From assembly GCF_034190915.1 (NCBI RefSeq), contig NW_026947501.1, forward strand, positions 5,084,001 through 5,148,000: 64,000 nt of DNA, written 5' to 3'. The stretch's first letter is position 1. Every line of letters starts with the position of its first letter. This stretch comes from Cavia porcellus (Eukaryota > Chordata > Mammalia > Rodentia > Caviidae). The translations under genes were made by a program, and so were the position numbers. The notes beneath the pieces were generated by a model. That model was given only the letters and a program-made list of their open reading frames with translations. It ran no database searches and had not been told where the DNA came from. Below, in pieces: positions 1 to 9,615 of this stretch.

Positions 1-3000
1 CCTGAATTAGCATAGTTAGTGAGTGGCAATGTAGGATGGAGAAAAGCACCACGGGGTGGTCAACATGGGGAGGTCAGGAAACATACAATGGCAATGTAGG
101 ATAGGTTTCTGAAAAACATCGCGGTGTGGTGCACATTGTAAGGGTTTTAACAAGCCATTCACAAGTAGGAGTGCAAAAAGCAACATGGGGTGGTGTGAAT
201 CGGATGGCCTGAATTAGGATAGGCTGTGAGTGGCAATGTAGGATGGAGAAAAGCACCACGGTGTGGTCAGCATGTGGAGGTCAGGAAACATGCAGTGGTA
301 ATGTAGGATAGGCTTCTGAAAAAGAAAGCGGTGTGGTGGGAATTGTAAAGGTTTCTAACAGGCCATTCACTAGTAGGAGTGAGAAAAACATCACGGGGAG
401 TTTGAATCAGAGGGCCTGAATTAGGATAGGCAGTGAGTGGCAATGCAGGATGGAGAAAAGCACCACAGGGTGGTCATGAAGGGGAGGTCAGGACCCATGC
501 ATTGGCAATGTAGGATAGGTTTCTGAAAAACATCGCCGGGTGGTGTGCATTGTAAGGCTTTCTAACAGGCCATTCACTAGTAGCAGTGAGAAAAATATCA
601 CGGCGTGGTGTGAATTGGAGGGCCTGAATCAGGATAGGCAGTGAGTGGCAATGTAGGATGGAGAAAAGCACCACGGGGTGGTCATCATGGGGAGGTCAGG
701 ACTCAGGCAGTGGCAATGTAGGATAGGTTTCTGAAAAACATCACTGGTGGTGAGAAAATTATGGGCTTCTAACAGGCCATTCAGTAATAGGGGTGCGAAA
801 AACATCACGGGGTGGTGGGAATCAGATGTTCTGAATTAGGATAGGCAGTGAGTGGCAATGTAGGATGGAGAAAAGCACCACGGGGTGGTCAGCATTGGGA
901 GGTCACGAAACATGCAGTGGCAATGTAGGATAGGTTTCTGAAAAAAAAAACGGGGTGGTGCGCATTGTAAGGGTTTCTAACAGGCCATTCACTAGTAGGA
1001 GTCAGAAAAACATCACGGGGTGGTGTGAATCGGAGCGCCTGATTTAGGATAGGCAGTGAGTGGCAATGTAGGATGGAGAAAAGCACCACGGGGTCGTCAG
1101 CATTGGGAGGTCACGAAACATGCAGAGCCAATGTAGGATAAGTTTCTGAAAAAAAAAAAGGGGGTGGTGCGCATTGTAAGGGTTTCTAACAGGCCTTTCA
1201 CTAGTACGAGTGAGAAAAATATAATGGGGTGGTATGTATTGGAGGGCCTGAATCAGGATAGGCAGTGAGTGGCAATGTAGGATGGAGAAAAGCACCACGG
1301 GGTGGTCAGCATGGGGAAGTCAGAAACATGCAGTGGCAATGTAGGATAGGTTTCTGAAAAACATCGCCCGGTAGTGCGCATTGTAAGGGTTTCTAACAGG
1401 CCATTTACTAGTAGGAGTGAGAAAAACATCACGGGGTGGTGTGAATCTGAGGGCCTGAATAAGGATAGGCAGTGAGTGGAAACGTAAAATGGAGAAAAGC
1501 ACCACGGTGTGGTCAGCATGGGGAGGTCAGGAAACATGCAGTTGGAATGTAGGATAGGTTTCTGAAAAACATCGCGGGGTTGTGCGCATTGTAAGGTTTT
1601 CTAACAGGCCATTGACTAGTAGGAGCGAGAAAAACATCACGGTGTGGTGTGAATCAGACTGGCTGAATCAGGATAGGCAGTAAGTGGCAATGCAGGATGG
1701 ATAAAAGCACCAGGGGTGGTCAGCATGGGGAGGGCAGGAAAAATGCAGTGGAAATGTAGGATATTTTTCTGAAAATCATCACGGGGTGGTGCGCATTGTA
1801 AGGGTTTCTAACAGGTCATTCATTGGTAGGAGTGAGAAAAACATTACGGGGTGGTGTGAATCAGATGTTTTGAATTAGGATAGGCAGTGATAGACAATGT
1901 AGCATGGAGAAAAGCACCAGAAGGTGGGCAGGATGGGGATGTCAGGAAACATGCAGTGGCACTGTAGGACAGATTTCTGAAAAACAACGCAGGTGGTGCG
2001 CATTGTAAGTGTTTCTAACAGGCCATTCACTAGTAGGTGTGAGAAAAACATCATGGGGTGGTGTGAATCGGTGGTCCTGAATTAGGATAGGCAGTGAGTG
2101 GCAATGTAGGATGAAGAAAAGCACCACAGGGTGGTCAGCATGGTGAGGTCAAGAAACATGCAGTGGCAATATAGGATAGGTTTCTAAAAAACATCGCGGT
2201 GTGGTGCGCATTGTAAGGGTTTTTAACAAGCCATTCACAAGTAGGAGTGCAAAAAACATCATGGGGTGGTGTGAATCGGAGGGCCTGAATTAGGAGAGGC
2301 TGTGAGTGGCAATGTAGGATGGAGAAAAGCACCACGGGGTGGTCAGCATGTGGAGGTGAGGAAACATGCAGTGGTAATGTAGGATAGTTTTCTGAAAAAA
2401 ACAGCGGGGTGGTACGCATTGTAAGGGTTTCTAACAGGCCATTCACAAGTAGGATTGAAAAAAACATCACGGGGTGGTGTGGATTTTAAGGGTTTCTAAA
2501 AGGCCATTCACTAGTAGGAGTGAGAAAAACATCACGGGGTGGTGTGAATCAGATGTTCTGAATTAGGATTAGCAGTGAGTGGCAATTTAGGATGGAGAAA
2601 AGGACCATGGGGTGTTCAGCATGGGGAGGTCAGGAAACATGCAGTGGCAATGTAGGATAGGTTTCTGAAAAAAACATCGGGGTGGTACGCATTGTAAGGG
2701 TTTCTAACAGGCCATTCACTAGTAGGATTGAAAAAAACATCACAGGGTGGTGTGAATCAGAGCGTCTGAATTAGGATAGGCTGTGAGTGGCAATGTAAGA
2801 TGGAGAAAAGCACCACGGGTTTGTCAGCATGGGGAGGCAAGGAAAGATGTAGTGGCAATGGAGAATAGGTTTCTGATAAGCATCATTGGGTGGTGCGCAT
2901 TGTAAGGGTTTCTAACAGGCCATTCACTAGTAGGTGTGAGAACAACATCACGCGGTGGTGTGAATCGGAGGCACTGAATTAGGTTAGGGAGTGAGAGGCA

Positions 3001-4219
3001 ATGTAGGATGGAGAAAACACCACAGGGTGGTCAGCATGGGGAGATCAGGAAACATGCAGTGGTAATGTAGGATAGGTTTCTGAAAAAAAAAAGCGTGGTG
3101 GTGCACATTGTAAGGGTTTCTAACAGGCCATTCACTAGTAGGAGTGAGAAAAACATCACGGGGTTGTGTGAATCTGAGGGCCTGAATAAGGATAGGCAGT
3201 GAGTACCAATATAAAATGGAGAAAAGCACCACGGAGTGGTCAGCATGGGGAGGTCAGGACACATGCAGTGGCAATGCAGGATCGGTTTCTGAAAAACATC
3301 GCGGGGTTGGGCGCATTGTAAAGGTATCTAGCAGGCCATTTACTAGTAGGAGTGAGAAATACATCATGGTGTGGTGTGAATCGGAGGGCCTGAATCAAGT
3401 TAGACAGTGAGTGGCAATGTAGGATGGAGAAAAGCACCACGGCATGGTCATCATGGGGAGGTCAGGACACATGCAGTGGCAATGTAGGATAGGTTTCTTA
3501 AAAACATCGCGAGGTGGTGAGAATTGTAAGTCTTTCTAACAGGCCATTCACTAGTAGGAGTGAGAAAGACCTCACGGGGTGGTGTGAATCAGAGGGCCTC
3601 AATTATGAAAAGCAGTGAGTGGCAATGTAGGATGGAGAAAAGCACCACAGGGTGTTCAGCATGGGGAGGTCAGGAAACATGCAGTGGCAATGTATGATAG
3701 GTTTCTGAAAAAACAGCGGTGTGGTGGGCATTGTAAGGGTTTCTAACAGACCATTCACTAGTAGAAGTGAGAAATACATCATGGGGTGGTGTGAATCAGA
3801 GGGCCTGATTTAGGATAGGCAGTGAGTGGCAATGTGGGATGGAGAAAAGCACCACGGGGTGGTCAGCATGAGGAGGTCAGAAAACATGCAGTGGCAAGTT
3901 AGGACAGTTTTCTGAAAATCATCACGGGGTGGTGCCAATTGTAAGGCTTTCTAACAGGTCATTCACTACTAGGAGTGAGAAATACATCATGGTGTGGTGT
4001 GAATCGGAGGGTCTGAATCAAGTTAGACATTGAGTGGCAATGTAGGATTTAGAAAAGCACCACGGGTTGGTGAGAAAGTGGAGGTCAGGAAACATGCAAT
4101 GGCAATGTAGGATAGGTTTGTGAAAAACATCGCGGGGTTGTGCGCATTGTAAGCGTTTGTAGCCGGCCAATCACTAGTAGGAGTGAGAAAAACATCACGG
4201 GGTGGTGTGAATCAGAGGT
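1..4219 (+). repeat. 4,219-bp higher-order repeat, copy 1 (phase set by window start)
   Basis: About 20 monomers. Distinguishing monomers include one with a long A-tract (11 A at 1149-1159), one with GTGGAAACGTAAAATGG near 1477, a partial monomer junction at 2465, a landmark type-h monomer (GAGAATAGGTTTCTGATAAG at 2861), an A-rich i-type near 3080, a k-type at about 3190-3400 (GTTGGGCGCATTGTAAAGG) and a monomer with GGCATGGTCATCATGG at 3441. The same series recurs 49,958 bp downstream. It holds no coding sequence. Confidence 0.8.
2465..2529 (+). repeat. 65-bp out-of-register insertion (extra subrepeat)
   Basis: A subrepeat C motif CATCACGGGGTGGT at 2465 runs directly into subrepeat B sequence (GGATTTTAAGGGTTTCTAAA), and the next C motif follows at 2530. 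The 65-bp spacing equals the normal B-to-C motif spacing. The junction is explained by unequal exchange at the motif shared by B and C, which adds one third of a monomer and shifts the phase of everything downstream. Confidence 0.85.
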
Positions 4220-5410
4220 CCTGAATTAGCATAGTTAGTCAGTGGCAATGTAGGATGGAGAAAAGCACCACGGGGTGGTCACCATGGGGAGGTCAGGAAA
4301 CATACAATGGCAATGTAGGATAGGTTTCTGAAAAACATCGTGGTGTGGTGCGCATTGTAAGGGTTTTAACAAGCCATTCACAAGTAGGAGTGCAAAAAAC
4401 ATCGTGGGGTGGTGTGAATCGGAGGTCCTGAATTAGGATAGGCTGTGAGTGGCAATGTAGGATGGAGAAAAGCACCACGGTGTGGTCAGCATGTGGAGGT
4501 CAGGAAACATGCAGTGGTAATGTAGGATAGGCTTCTGAAAAAGAAAGCGGTGTGGTGGGAATTGTAAAGGTTTCTAACAGGCCATTCACTAGTAGGAGTG
4601 AGAAAAACATCACGGGGAGTTTGAATCAGAGGGCCTGAATTAGGATAGGCAGTGAGTGGCAATGCAGGATGGAGAAAAGCACCACAGGGTGGTCATGAAG
4701 GGGAGGTCAGGACCCATGCATTGGCAATGTAGGATAGGTTTCTGAAAAACATCGCCGGGTGGTGTGCATTGTAAGGCTTTCTAACAGGCCATTCACTAGT
4801 AGCAGTGAGAAAAATATCACTGCGTGGTGTGAATTGGAGGGCCTGAATCAGGATAGGCAGTGAGTGGCAATGTAGGATGGAGAAAAGCACCACGGGGTGG
4901 TCATCATGGGGAGGCCAGGACTCAGGCAGTGGCAATGTAGGATAGGTTTCTGAAAAACATCACTGGTGGTGAGAATATTATGGGTTTCTAACAGGGCATT
5001 CAGTAATAGGGGTGCGAAAAACATCACGGGGTGGTGGGAATCAGATGTTCTGAATTAGGATAGGCAGTGAGTGGCAATGTAGGATGGAGAAAAGCACCAT
5101 GGGGTGGTCAGCATTGGGAGGTCACGAAACATGCAGTGGCAATGTAGGATAGGTTTCTGAAAAAAAAAACGGGGTGGTGCGCATGGTAAGGGTTTCTAAC
5201 AGGCCATTCACTAGTAGGAGTCAGAAAAACATCACGGGGTGGTGTGAATCGGAGCGCCTGATTTAGGATAGGCAGTGAGTGGCAATGTAGGATGGAAAAA
5301 AGCACCACGGGGTCGTCAGCATTGGGAGGTCACGAAACATGCAGTGCCAATGTAGGATAAGTTTCTGAAAAAAAAAATGGGGTGGTGCGTATTGTAAGGG
5401 TTTCTAACAG
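4220..5410 (+). repeat. 4,219-bp higher-order repeat, partial copy 2
   Basis: This segment parallels 1-1190 with few substitutions (for example CCATCGTGGTGTGG for CCATCGCGGTGTGG-like positions near 4338). It diverges near 5410, where copy 1 continues with GGCCTTTCACTAGTACGAG and copy 2 reads GGCCATTGACTAGTAGGAG. The break is probably an unequal-exchange junction. Confidence 0.75.
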
Positions 5411-5879
5411 GCCATTGACTAGTAGGAGTCAGAAAAACATCACGGGGTGGTGTGAATCAGAAGGCCTGAATTAGGATAGGAGGTGAGTGTAAACGTAAAA
5501 TGAGAAAAGCACCACGGTGTGGTCAGCATGGGGAGGTGAGAAAACATGCAGTGGCAATGTAGGATAGGTTTATGAAAAACATCGCGGGGTGGTGCGCATT
5601 GTAAGGTTTTCTAACAGGCCTTTCACTAGTACCAGTGAGAAAAATATAATGGGGTGGTATGTATTGGAGGGCCTGAATCAGGATAGGCAGTGAGTGGCAA
5701 TGTAGGATGGAGAAAAGCACCACGGGGTGGTCAGCATGGGGAAGTCAGGAAACATGCAGTGGCAATGTAGGATAGGTTTCTGAAAAACATCGCGGGGTTG
5801 TGCGCATTATAAGGGTTTCTAACAGGCCTTTCACTAGTACGAGTGAGAAAAACATCACGGGGTGGTGTGAATCAGATGT
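5411..5879 (+). repeat. Rearranged monomers linking Domain I to Domain II
   Basis: Two to three monomers whose parts match other Domain I monomers in a new order. One has GTGTAAACGTAAAATGAG near 5495 (compare 1477). The last (about 5672-5879) ends in GGCCTTTCACTAGTACGAG. That ending recurs at 11064-11271 and 16665-16872, immediately before type-a monomers, so this junction was itself copied inside Domain II. Confidence 0.65.
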
Positions 5880-6087
5880 TCTGAATTAGGATAGGCAGTG
5901 AGTCGCTATGTAGGATGGAGAAAGGCACCACGGGGTGTTCAGCATGGGGAGGTCAGGAAACATGCAGTGGCAATGTAGGATAGGTTTCTGAAAAAAACAG
6001 CGGGGTGGTGCACATTGTAAGGGTTTCTAACAGGCCATTCACTAGTAGGAGTGAGAAAAACATCACGGGGAGGTTTGAATCAGATGT
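5880..6087 (+). repeat. Monomer type a
   Basis: 208 bp. It is marked by GCTATGTAGGATGGAGAAAG with GGCACC in place of AGCACC, TTCAGCATGG, a GAAAAAAACAGCGG B motif that has lost CATC, and GAGGTTTGAATCAGATG at the end. GAGTCGCTATG occurs here and in the units starting at 11272 and 16873; other copies have GAGTGGCTATG. Confidence 0.85.
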
Positions 6088-6294
6088 TCTGAATTAGGAT
6101 AGGCAGTGAGTGGCAATGTAAGATGGAGAAAAGCACCACGGGGTTGTCAGCATGGGGAGGTCAGGAAACATGCATTGGCAATGTAGGATAGGTTTCTGAA
6201 AAACATCTCTGGTGGTGCACATTGTAAGGCTTTCTAACAGGCCATTCACTAGTAGGAGTGAGAAAAACATCACAGGGTGTTGTGAATCGGAGGG
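6088..6294 (+). repeat. Monomer type b
   Basis: 207 bp. Diagnostic features are GTAAGATGG, GGGTTGTCAGCATGG, ACATGCATTGG, the degenerate B motif CATCTCTGGTGGT with one base lost, and CACAGGGTGTTGTG in C. Copies at 9201 and 14802 share GTTGTCTGCATGG, which helps define the 5,601-bp duplication. Confidence 0.85.
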
Positions 6295-6502
6295 CCTGAA
6301 TTAGGATAGGCAGTGAGCGGCAATATAAAATGGAGAAATGTACCACGGTGTGGTCAGCATGGGGAGGTCAGGAAACATGCAGTGGCAATGTAGGATAGGT
6401 TTCTGAAAAAAACAGCGGGGTGGTGCACATTGTAAGGCTTTCTAACAGGCCATTCACTAGTAGGAGTGAGAAAAACATCACGGGGAGGTTTGAATCAGAT
6501 GT
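6295..6502 (+). repeat. Monomer type c
   Basis: 208 bp. Subrepeat A has ATATAAAATGGAGAAATG and TACCACGGTG; the B and C parts resemble types a and b (GAAAAAAACAGCGG, GTAAGGCTTTC, GAGGTTTGAATCAG). It is present as a separate monomer only in the units starting at 5880, 11272 and 16873. Elsewhere its A part is joined directly to the B and C parts of type d. Confidence 0.85.
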
Positions 6503-6710
6503 TCTGAATTAGGATAGGCAGTGAGTGGCAATATAACATGGAGAAAAGCACCACGGTGTGGTCAGCATGGGGAGGTCAGGAAACATGCAGTGGCAATGTA
6601 GGATAGGTTTCTGAAAAACATCGCGGTGTGGTGCGCATTGTAAGGGTTTCTAACAAGCCAATCACAAGTAGGAGCGCAAAAAACATCACGGGGTGGTCTG
6701 AATATGAGGG
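6503..6710 (+). repeat. Monomer type d
   Basis: 208 bp. Diagnostic features are ATATAACATGG, CATCGCGGTGTGGTGCGC, CTAACAAGCCAATCACAAG, GGAGCGCAAAAAACATC and GGTCTGAATATGAGGG. It is separate only in the three units that also keep type c. Confidence 0.85.
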
Positions 6711-6918
6711 CCTGATTTAGGATAGGCAGTGAGTGGCAATGTAGGATGGAGAAAAGCACCATGGGGTGTTCAGCATGGGGAGGTCAGGAAACATGCAATT
6801 GTAATGTAGGATAGTTTTCTGAAAAAAAAAGCTGGGTGGTGCGCATTGTAAAGATTTCTAACAGGCCATTCACTAGTAGGAGTGAGAAAAACATCACGGG
6901 GTGGTGTGAATCGGAGGG
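6711..6918 (+). repeat. Monomer type e
   Basis: 208 bp. It starts CCTGATTTAGG and has CACCATGGGGTG, CATGCAATTGTAATG, an expanded A-tract followed by GCTGGGTGGT, and GTAAAGATTTC. The A-tract length varies between copies. Confidence 0.85.
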
Positions 6919-7125
6919 CCTGAATTAGTATAGGCAGTGAGTGACAATGTGGGATGGAGAAAAGCACCACAGGGTGGTCAGCATGGGGAGGTCAGGAAAC
7001 ATGCAATGGCAATGTAGGATAGTTTTCTGAAAACATCACGGGTTGGTGCGGATTTTAAGGGTTTCTAACAGGCCATTCACTAGTAGCAGTGAGAAAAACA
7101 TCACGGGGAAGTGTGAATCAGATGT
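6919..7125 (+). repeat. Monomer type f
   Basis: 207 bp here, 205 bp in copies with GAGAAACATAACGGGG. Diagnostic features are GAATTAGTATAGG, GTGACAATG, a shortened CTGAAAACATCACGGGTTGG B motif and GCGGATTTTAAGGG. Confidence 0.85.
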
Positions 7126-7330
7126 TCTGAATTAGGATTGGCAGTGAGTGGCAATGTAGGATGGAGAACAGCACCATGGGGTGCTCAGCATGGGTTTAGG
7201 AAACATGCAGTGGCAATGTAGGATAGGTTTCTGATAAAAACAGCGGGTTGGTACGCATTGTAAGGTTTTCTAATAGGCCATTCACAAGCAGGAGTGAAAA
7301 AAACATCACTGGGTGGTGTGAATCAGAGTG
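7126..7330 (+). repeat. Monomer type g
   Basis: 205 bp, one of the shortest types. It has GGATTGGCAGTGAG, GAACAGCACCATGG, GTGCTCAGCATGGG then TTTAGGAAACATG (3 bp lost in GGAGGTCAGG), and CTGATAAAAACAGCGG with TACGC after the B motif. Confidence 0.85.
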
Positions 7331-7538
7331 TCTTAATTAGGATAGGCTGTGAGTGGCAGTGTAGGATGGAGAAAAGCACCACGGGTTTGTCAGCATGGGG
7401 AGGCAAGGAAAGATGTAGTGGCAATGGAGAATAGGTTTCTGATAAGCATCATTGGGTGGTGTGATTTGTAAGGGTTTCTAACAGGCCATTCACTAGTAGG
7501 TGTGAGAACAACATCACGTGGTGGTTTGAATCGGAGGC
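7331..7538 (+). repeat. Monomer type h (landmark monomer)
   Basis: 208 bp. It is the easiest type to track: GGGTTTGTCAGC, GGCAAGGAAAGATGTAGTGG, GAGAATAGGTTTCTGATAAG, CATCATTGGG and a GTGTGAGAACAACATC C region. GAGAATAGGTTTC occurs at 2861, 7427, 10330, 12819, 15931, 18420, 21740, 25476, 28380, 35646, 40219, 44998, 47560, 52818, 56764, 59741 and 63066, so it belongs to every domain except III. Confidence 0.9.
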
Positions 7539-7745
7539 ACTGAATTAGGATAGGGAGTGAGAGGCAATGTAGGATGGAGAAAACACCACAGGGTGGTCAG
7601 CATGGGGAGGTCAGGAAACATGCAATGGTAATGTAGGATAGGTTTCTGAAAAAAAAAGCGTGGTGGTGCACATTGTAAGGGTTTCTAACAGGCCATTCAC
7701 TAGTAGGAGTGAGAAAAACATCACGGGGTTGTGTGAATCTGAGGG
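7539..7745 (+). repeat. Monomer type i
   Basis: 207 bp. It begins ACTGAATTAGGATAGGGAG, has GAGAGGCAATG, GAGAAAACACCACAGGG, a long A-tract followed by GCGTGGTGGTGCAC, and in some copies CACGTGTTGTGTG with further shortening to 206 bp. Confidence 0.85.
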
Positions 7746-7953
7746 CCTGAATAAGTATAGGCAGTGAGTGGCAATGTAGGATGGAGAAACGCACCACAGG
7801 GTGTTCAGCATGGGGAGTTCAGGAAACATACATTGGCAATGTAGGATACTTTTCTGAAAAACATCACGGGGTGTTGGGCATTTTAAGGGTTCCTAAAAGG
7901 CCATTCACTAGTAGGAGTGAGAAAAACATCACGCGGTGGTGTGAATCGGAGGC
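7746..7953 (+). repeat. Monomer type j
   Basis: 208 bp. Diagnostic features are GAATAAGTATAGG, GGGGAGTTCAGG, GGATACTTTTCTG, GGGTGTTGGGCATTTTAAGG and TTCCTAAAAGGCC. It is absent as a separate monomer in Domains IV and V, where type i leads straight into type k. Confidence 0.85.
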
Positions 7954-8161
7954 CTTGAATTAGGATAGGCAGTGAGTGCCAATATAAAATGGAGAAAAGC
8001 ACCACGGTGTGGTCAGCATGGGGAGGTCAGGACACATGCAGTGGCAATGTACTATCGGTTTCTGAAAAACATCGCGGGGTTGGGCGCATTGTAAAGGTAT
8101 CTAACAGGCCATTTACTAGTAGGAGTGAGAAATACATCATGGTGTGGTGTGAATCGGAGGG
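7954..8161 (+). repeat. Monomer type k
   Basis: 208 bp. It has GTGCCAATATAAAATGG, GGTCAGGACACATG, GTACTATCGG (GCAGGATCGG in Domains I, IV and V), GTTGGGCGCATTGTAAAGG, CCATTTACTAG and GAGAAATACATCATGGTG. Confidence 0.85.
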
Positions 8162-8369
8162 CCTGAATCAAGTTAGACAGTGAGTGGCAATGTAGGATGG
8201 AGAAAAGCACCACGGGTTGGTGAGCATGGGGAAGTCAGGAAACATGCAATGGCAATGTAGTATAGTTTTCTGAAAAACATCGCGGGGTTGTGCGCATTAT
8301 AAGGGTTTGTAGCAGGGCATTCACTAGCAGGAGTGACAAAATCATCACGGAGTGGTGTGAATCGGAGGG
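8162..8369 (+). repeat. Monomer type l
   Basis: 208 bp. It starts CCTGAATCAAGTTAGACAG, has CACGGGTTGGTGAGC, GTAGTATAGTTTTCTG, GGTTGTGCGCATTATAAGG, TTTGTAGCAGG and AGGAGTGACAAAATCATC. Confidence 0.85.
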
Positions 8370-8577
8370 CCTGAATTAGGATAGGCAATGAGTGGCAATG
8401 AAGCATGTAGAAAAGCACCACGGTGTGGTCAAAATGGGGAGGTCAGGAAACATGCAATGGCTATTTAGGATAGGTTTCTGAAAAACATCGCGGTGTGGTG
8501 CGCATTCTAAGGGATTCTAACAAGCCATTCACAAGTAGGAGCGCAAAAAACATCACGGGGTGGTGTGAATCGGAGAG
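8370..8577 (+). repeat. Monomer type m
   Basis: 208 bp. It has GCAATGAAGCATGTAG, GGTCAACATGG (AAAATGG in this copy), GGCTATTTAGG, GCGCATTCTAAGG and AACAAGCCATTCACAAG. Confidence 0.85.
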
Positions 8578-8784
8578 CCTGATTTAGGATAGGCAGTGAC
8601 TGGCAATGTAGGGTGGAGAAAAGTACCAAGGGGTGGTCAGCATGGGGAAGTCAGGAAAGATGCAATGGTAATGTAGGATAGTTTTTTGAAAAAAAAGCTG
8701 GGTGGTGCGCATTGTAAAAATTTCTAACAGGACATTCACTAGTAGGATTGAGAAAAACACCACGGGGTGTTGTGAATCGGAGGG
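8578..8784 (+). repeat. Monomer type n
   Basis: 207 bp. It starts CCTGATTTAGG, with GTGACTGGCAATGTAGGG, AGTACCAAGGGGTGG, an A-tract before GCTGGG, GTAAAAATTTC, AGGATTGAG and CACCACGGGGTGTTGTG. It shares much of subrepeats A and B with type e, which made e/n hybrid formation possible. Confidence 0.85.
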
Positions 8785-8992
8785 CCTGAATTAGGATAAG
8801 CAGTTAGTGGCAATGTAGGATGGAGAACAGCACCACGGGGTGGTCAGCATGGACAGGTCAGGAAACATGCAGTGGCAATGTAGGATAGGTTTCTGAAAAA
8901 CATCGCGGGGTGGTGCACATTGTAAGGGTTTCTAACAGGACTTTCACTAGTAGGAGTGAGAAAAACATCACGGGGTGGTGTGAATCAGATGT
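8785..8992 (+). repeat. Representative monomer (type o) showing the three-part internal structure
   Basis: This 208-bp monomer is close to the consensus. It contains three related motifs: CACCACGGGGTGGT at 8831, CATCGCGGGGTGGT at 8901 and CATCACGGGGTGGT at 8966. Their spacings are 70 and 65 bp, and the next monomer's first motif lies 73 bp further on. Each motif is preceded by a related lead-in: GTAGGATGGAGAA, GTAGGATAGGTTTCTGAAAAA and GTAGGAGTGAGAAAAA. I therefore divide the monomer into subrepeats A (first motif), B (second, with the A-tract) and C (third). In HOR order this is type o, marked by GATAAGCAGTTAGTGG and GCATGGACAGG and by CAGGACTTTCACT in subrepeat B/C. Confidence 0.9.
8831..8844. 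other. Dyad-symmetric motif in subrepeat A (representative copy)
   Basis: ACCAC-GGG-GTGGT is a perfect 5-bp inverted repeat around a 3-bp spacer. It recurs once per monomer in subrepeat A throughout the array. Common variants such as ACCACGGTGTGGT and ACCACAGGGTGGT change the spacer and keep both arms; others such as ACCATGGGGTGGT or ACCACGGGTTGGT break an arm. It could be a protein-binding site, a hairpin seed or simply the best-preserved part of the ancestral subrepeat. No function is shown by the sequence alone. Confidence 0.6.
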
Positions 8993-9407
8993 TCTGAATT
9001 AGGATAGGCAGTGAGTGGCTATGTAGGATGGAGAAAGGCACCACGGGGTGTTCAGCATGGGGAGGTCAGGAAACATGCAGTGGCAATGTAGGATAGGTTT
9101 CTGAAAAAAACAGCGGGGTGGTGCACATTGTAAGGGTTTCTAACAGGCCATTCACTAGTAGGAGTGAGAAAAACATCACGGGGTGGTTTGAATCAGATGT
9201 TCTGAATTAGGATAGGCAGTGAGTGGCAATGTAAGATGGAGAAAAGCACCACGGGGTTGTCTGCATGGGGAGGTCAGGAAACATGCATTGGCAATGTAGG
9301 ATAGGTTTCTGAAAAACATCTCTGGTGGTGCACATTGTAAGGCTTTCTAACAGGCCATTCACTAGTAGGAGTGAGAAAAACATCACAGGGTGTTGTGAAT
9401 CGGAGGG

Positions 9408-9615
9408 CCTGAATTAGGATAGGCAGTGAGTGGCAATATAAAATGGAGAAATGTACCATGGTGTGGTCAGCATGGGGAGGTCAGGAAACATGCAGTGGCA
9501 ATGTAGGATAGGTTTCTGAAAAACATCGCGGTGTGGTGCGCATTGTAAGGGTTTCTAACAAGCCAATCACAAGTAGGAGCGCAAAAAACATCACGGGGTG
9601 GTCTGAATATGAGGG
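9408..9615 (+). repeat. Chimeric monomer c/d
   Basis: Subrepeat A is type c (ATATAAAATGGAGAAATG) while B and C are type d (CATCGCGGTGTGG, CTAACAAGCCAATCACAAG). The same form occurs at 15009, 20818, 23723, 24762 and 27456. Whether c/d is a deletion product of c+d, or c+d arose by inserting a monomer into c/d, cannot be decided here. Confidence 0.8.

Larger units (their letters stand above)
1..5879 (+). repeat. Domain I: satellite with a 4,219-bp higher-order repeat, ~1.4 copies
   Basis: Landmark segments recur at an offset of exactly 4,219 bp: 74/4293, 474/4693 and 889/5108. The period equals 20 monomers plus about 60 bp. The extra comes mainly from a 65-bp third-of-monomer insertion at 2465. 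The second copy follows the first until about 5410 and is then rearranged: monomer pieces resembling 1200-1300 and 1480-1560 appear in a different order up to 5879. The upstream end of the HOR lies outside the window. Monomers here are more different from each other than HOR copies are within Domain II. Confidence 0.85.
5880..8992 (+). repeat. HOR unit 1, 15-mer (a-o), 3,113 bp
   Basis: This is the full reference order a b c d e f g h i j k l m n o, with c and d separate. Unit 3 is its copy at an offset of 5,392 bp (26 monomers), sharing the unusual GAGTCGCTATG in type a. Individual monomers are annotated below. Confidence 0.9.

Noticed and set aside
3205..3216. TATA box (ATATAAAATGG) as a promoter
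   Set aside because: ATATAAAATGG is only a variant of the ATGTAGGATGG segment in c-, k- and similar monomers, repeated by HOR copying. Nothing downstream suggests a transcription unit, although satellite transcription cannot be excluded.
3216..3410. Recurring plus-strand ORF starting MEKSTTxWSAWGGQ
   Set aside because: It is read through GGAGAAAAGCACCACGG of subrepeat A in k- and j-type monomers. It is present only where a TATAAAATGG or GTAGGATGG variant gives an ATG in an open frame, and is not a gene family.
8162..8369. Inserted mobile element fragments in diverged types (l, h, q)
   Set aside because: They keep the same length and all three motif positions as other monomers, so they are diverged monomers rather than insertions; no target-site duplication or terminal repeats were seen.
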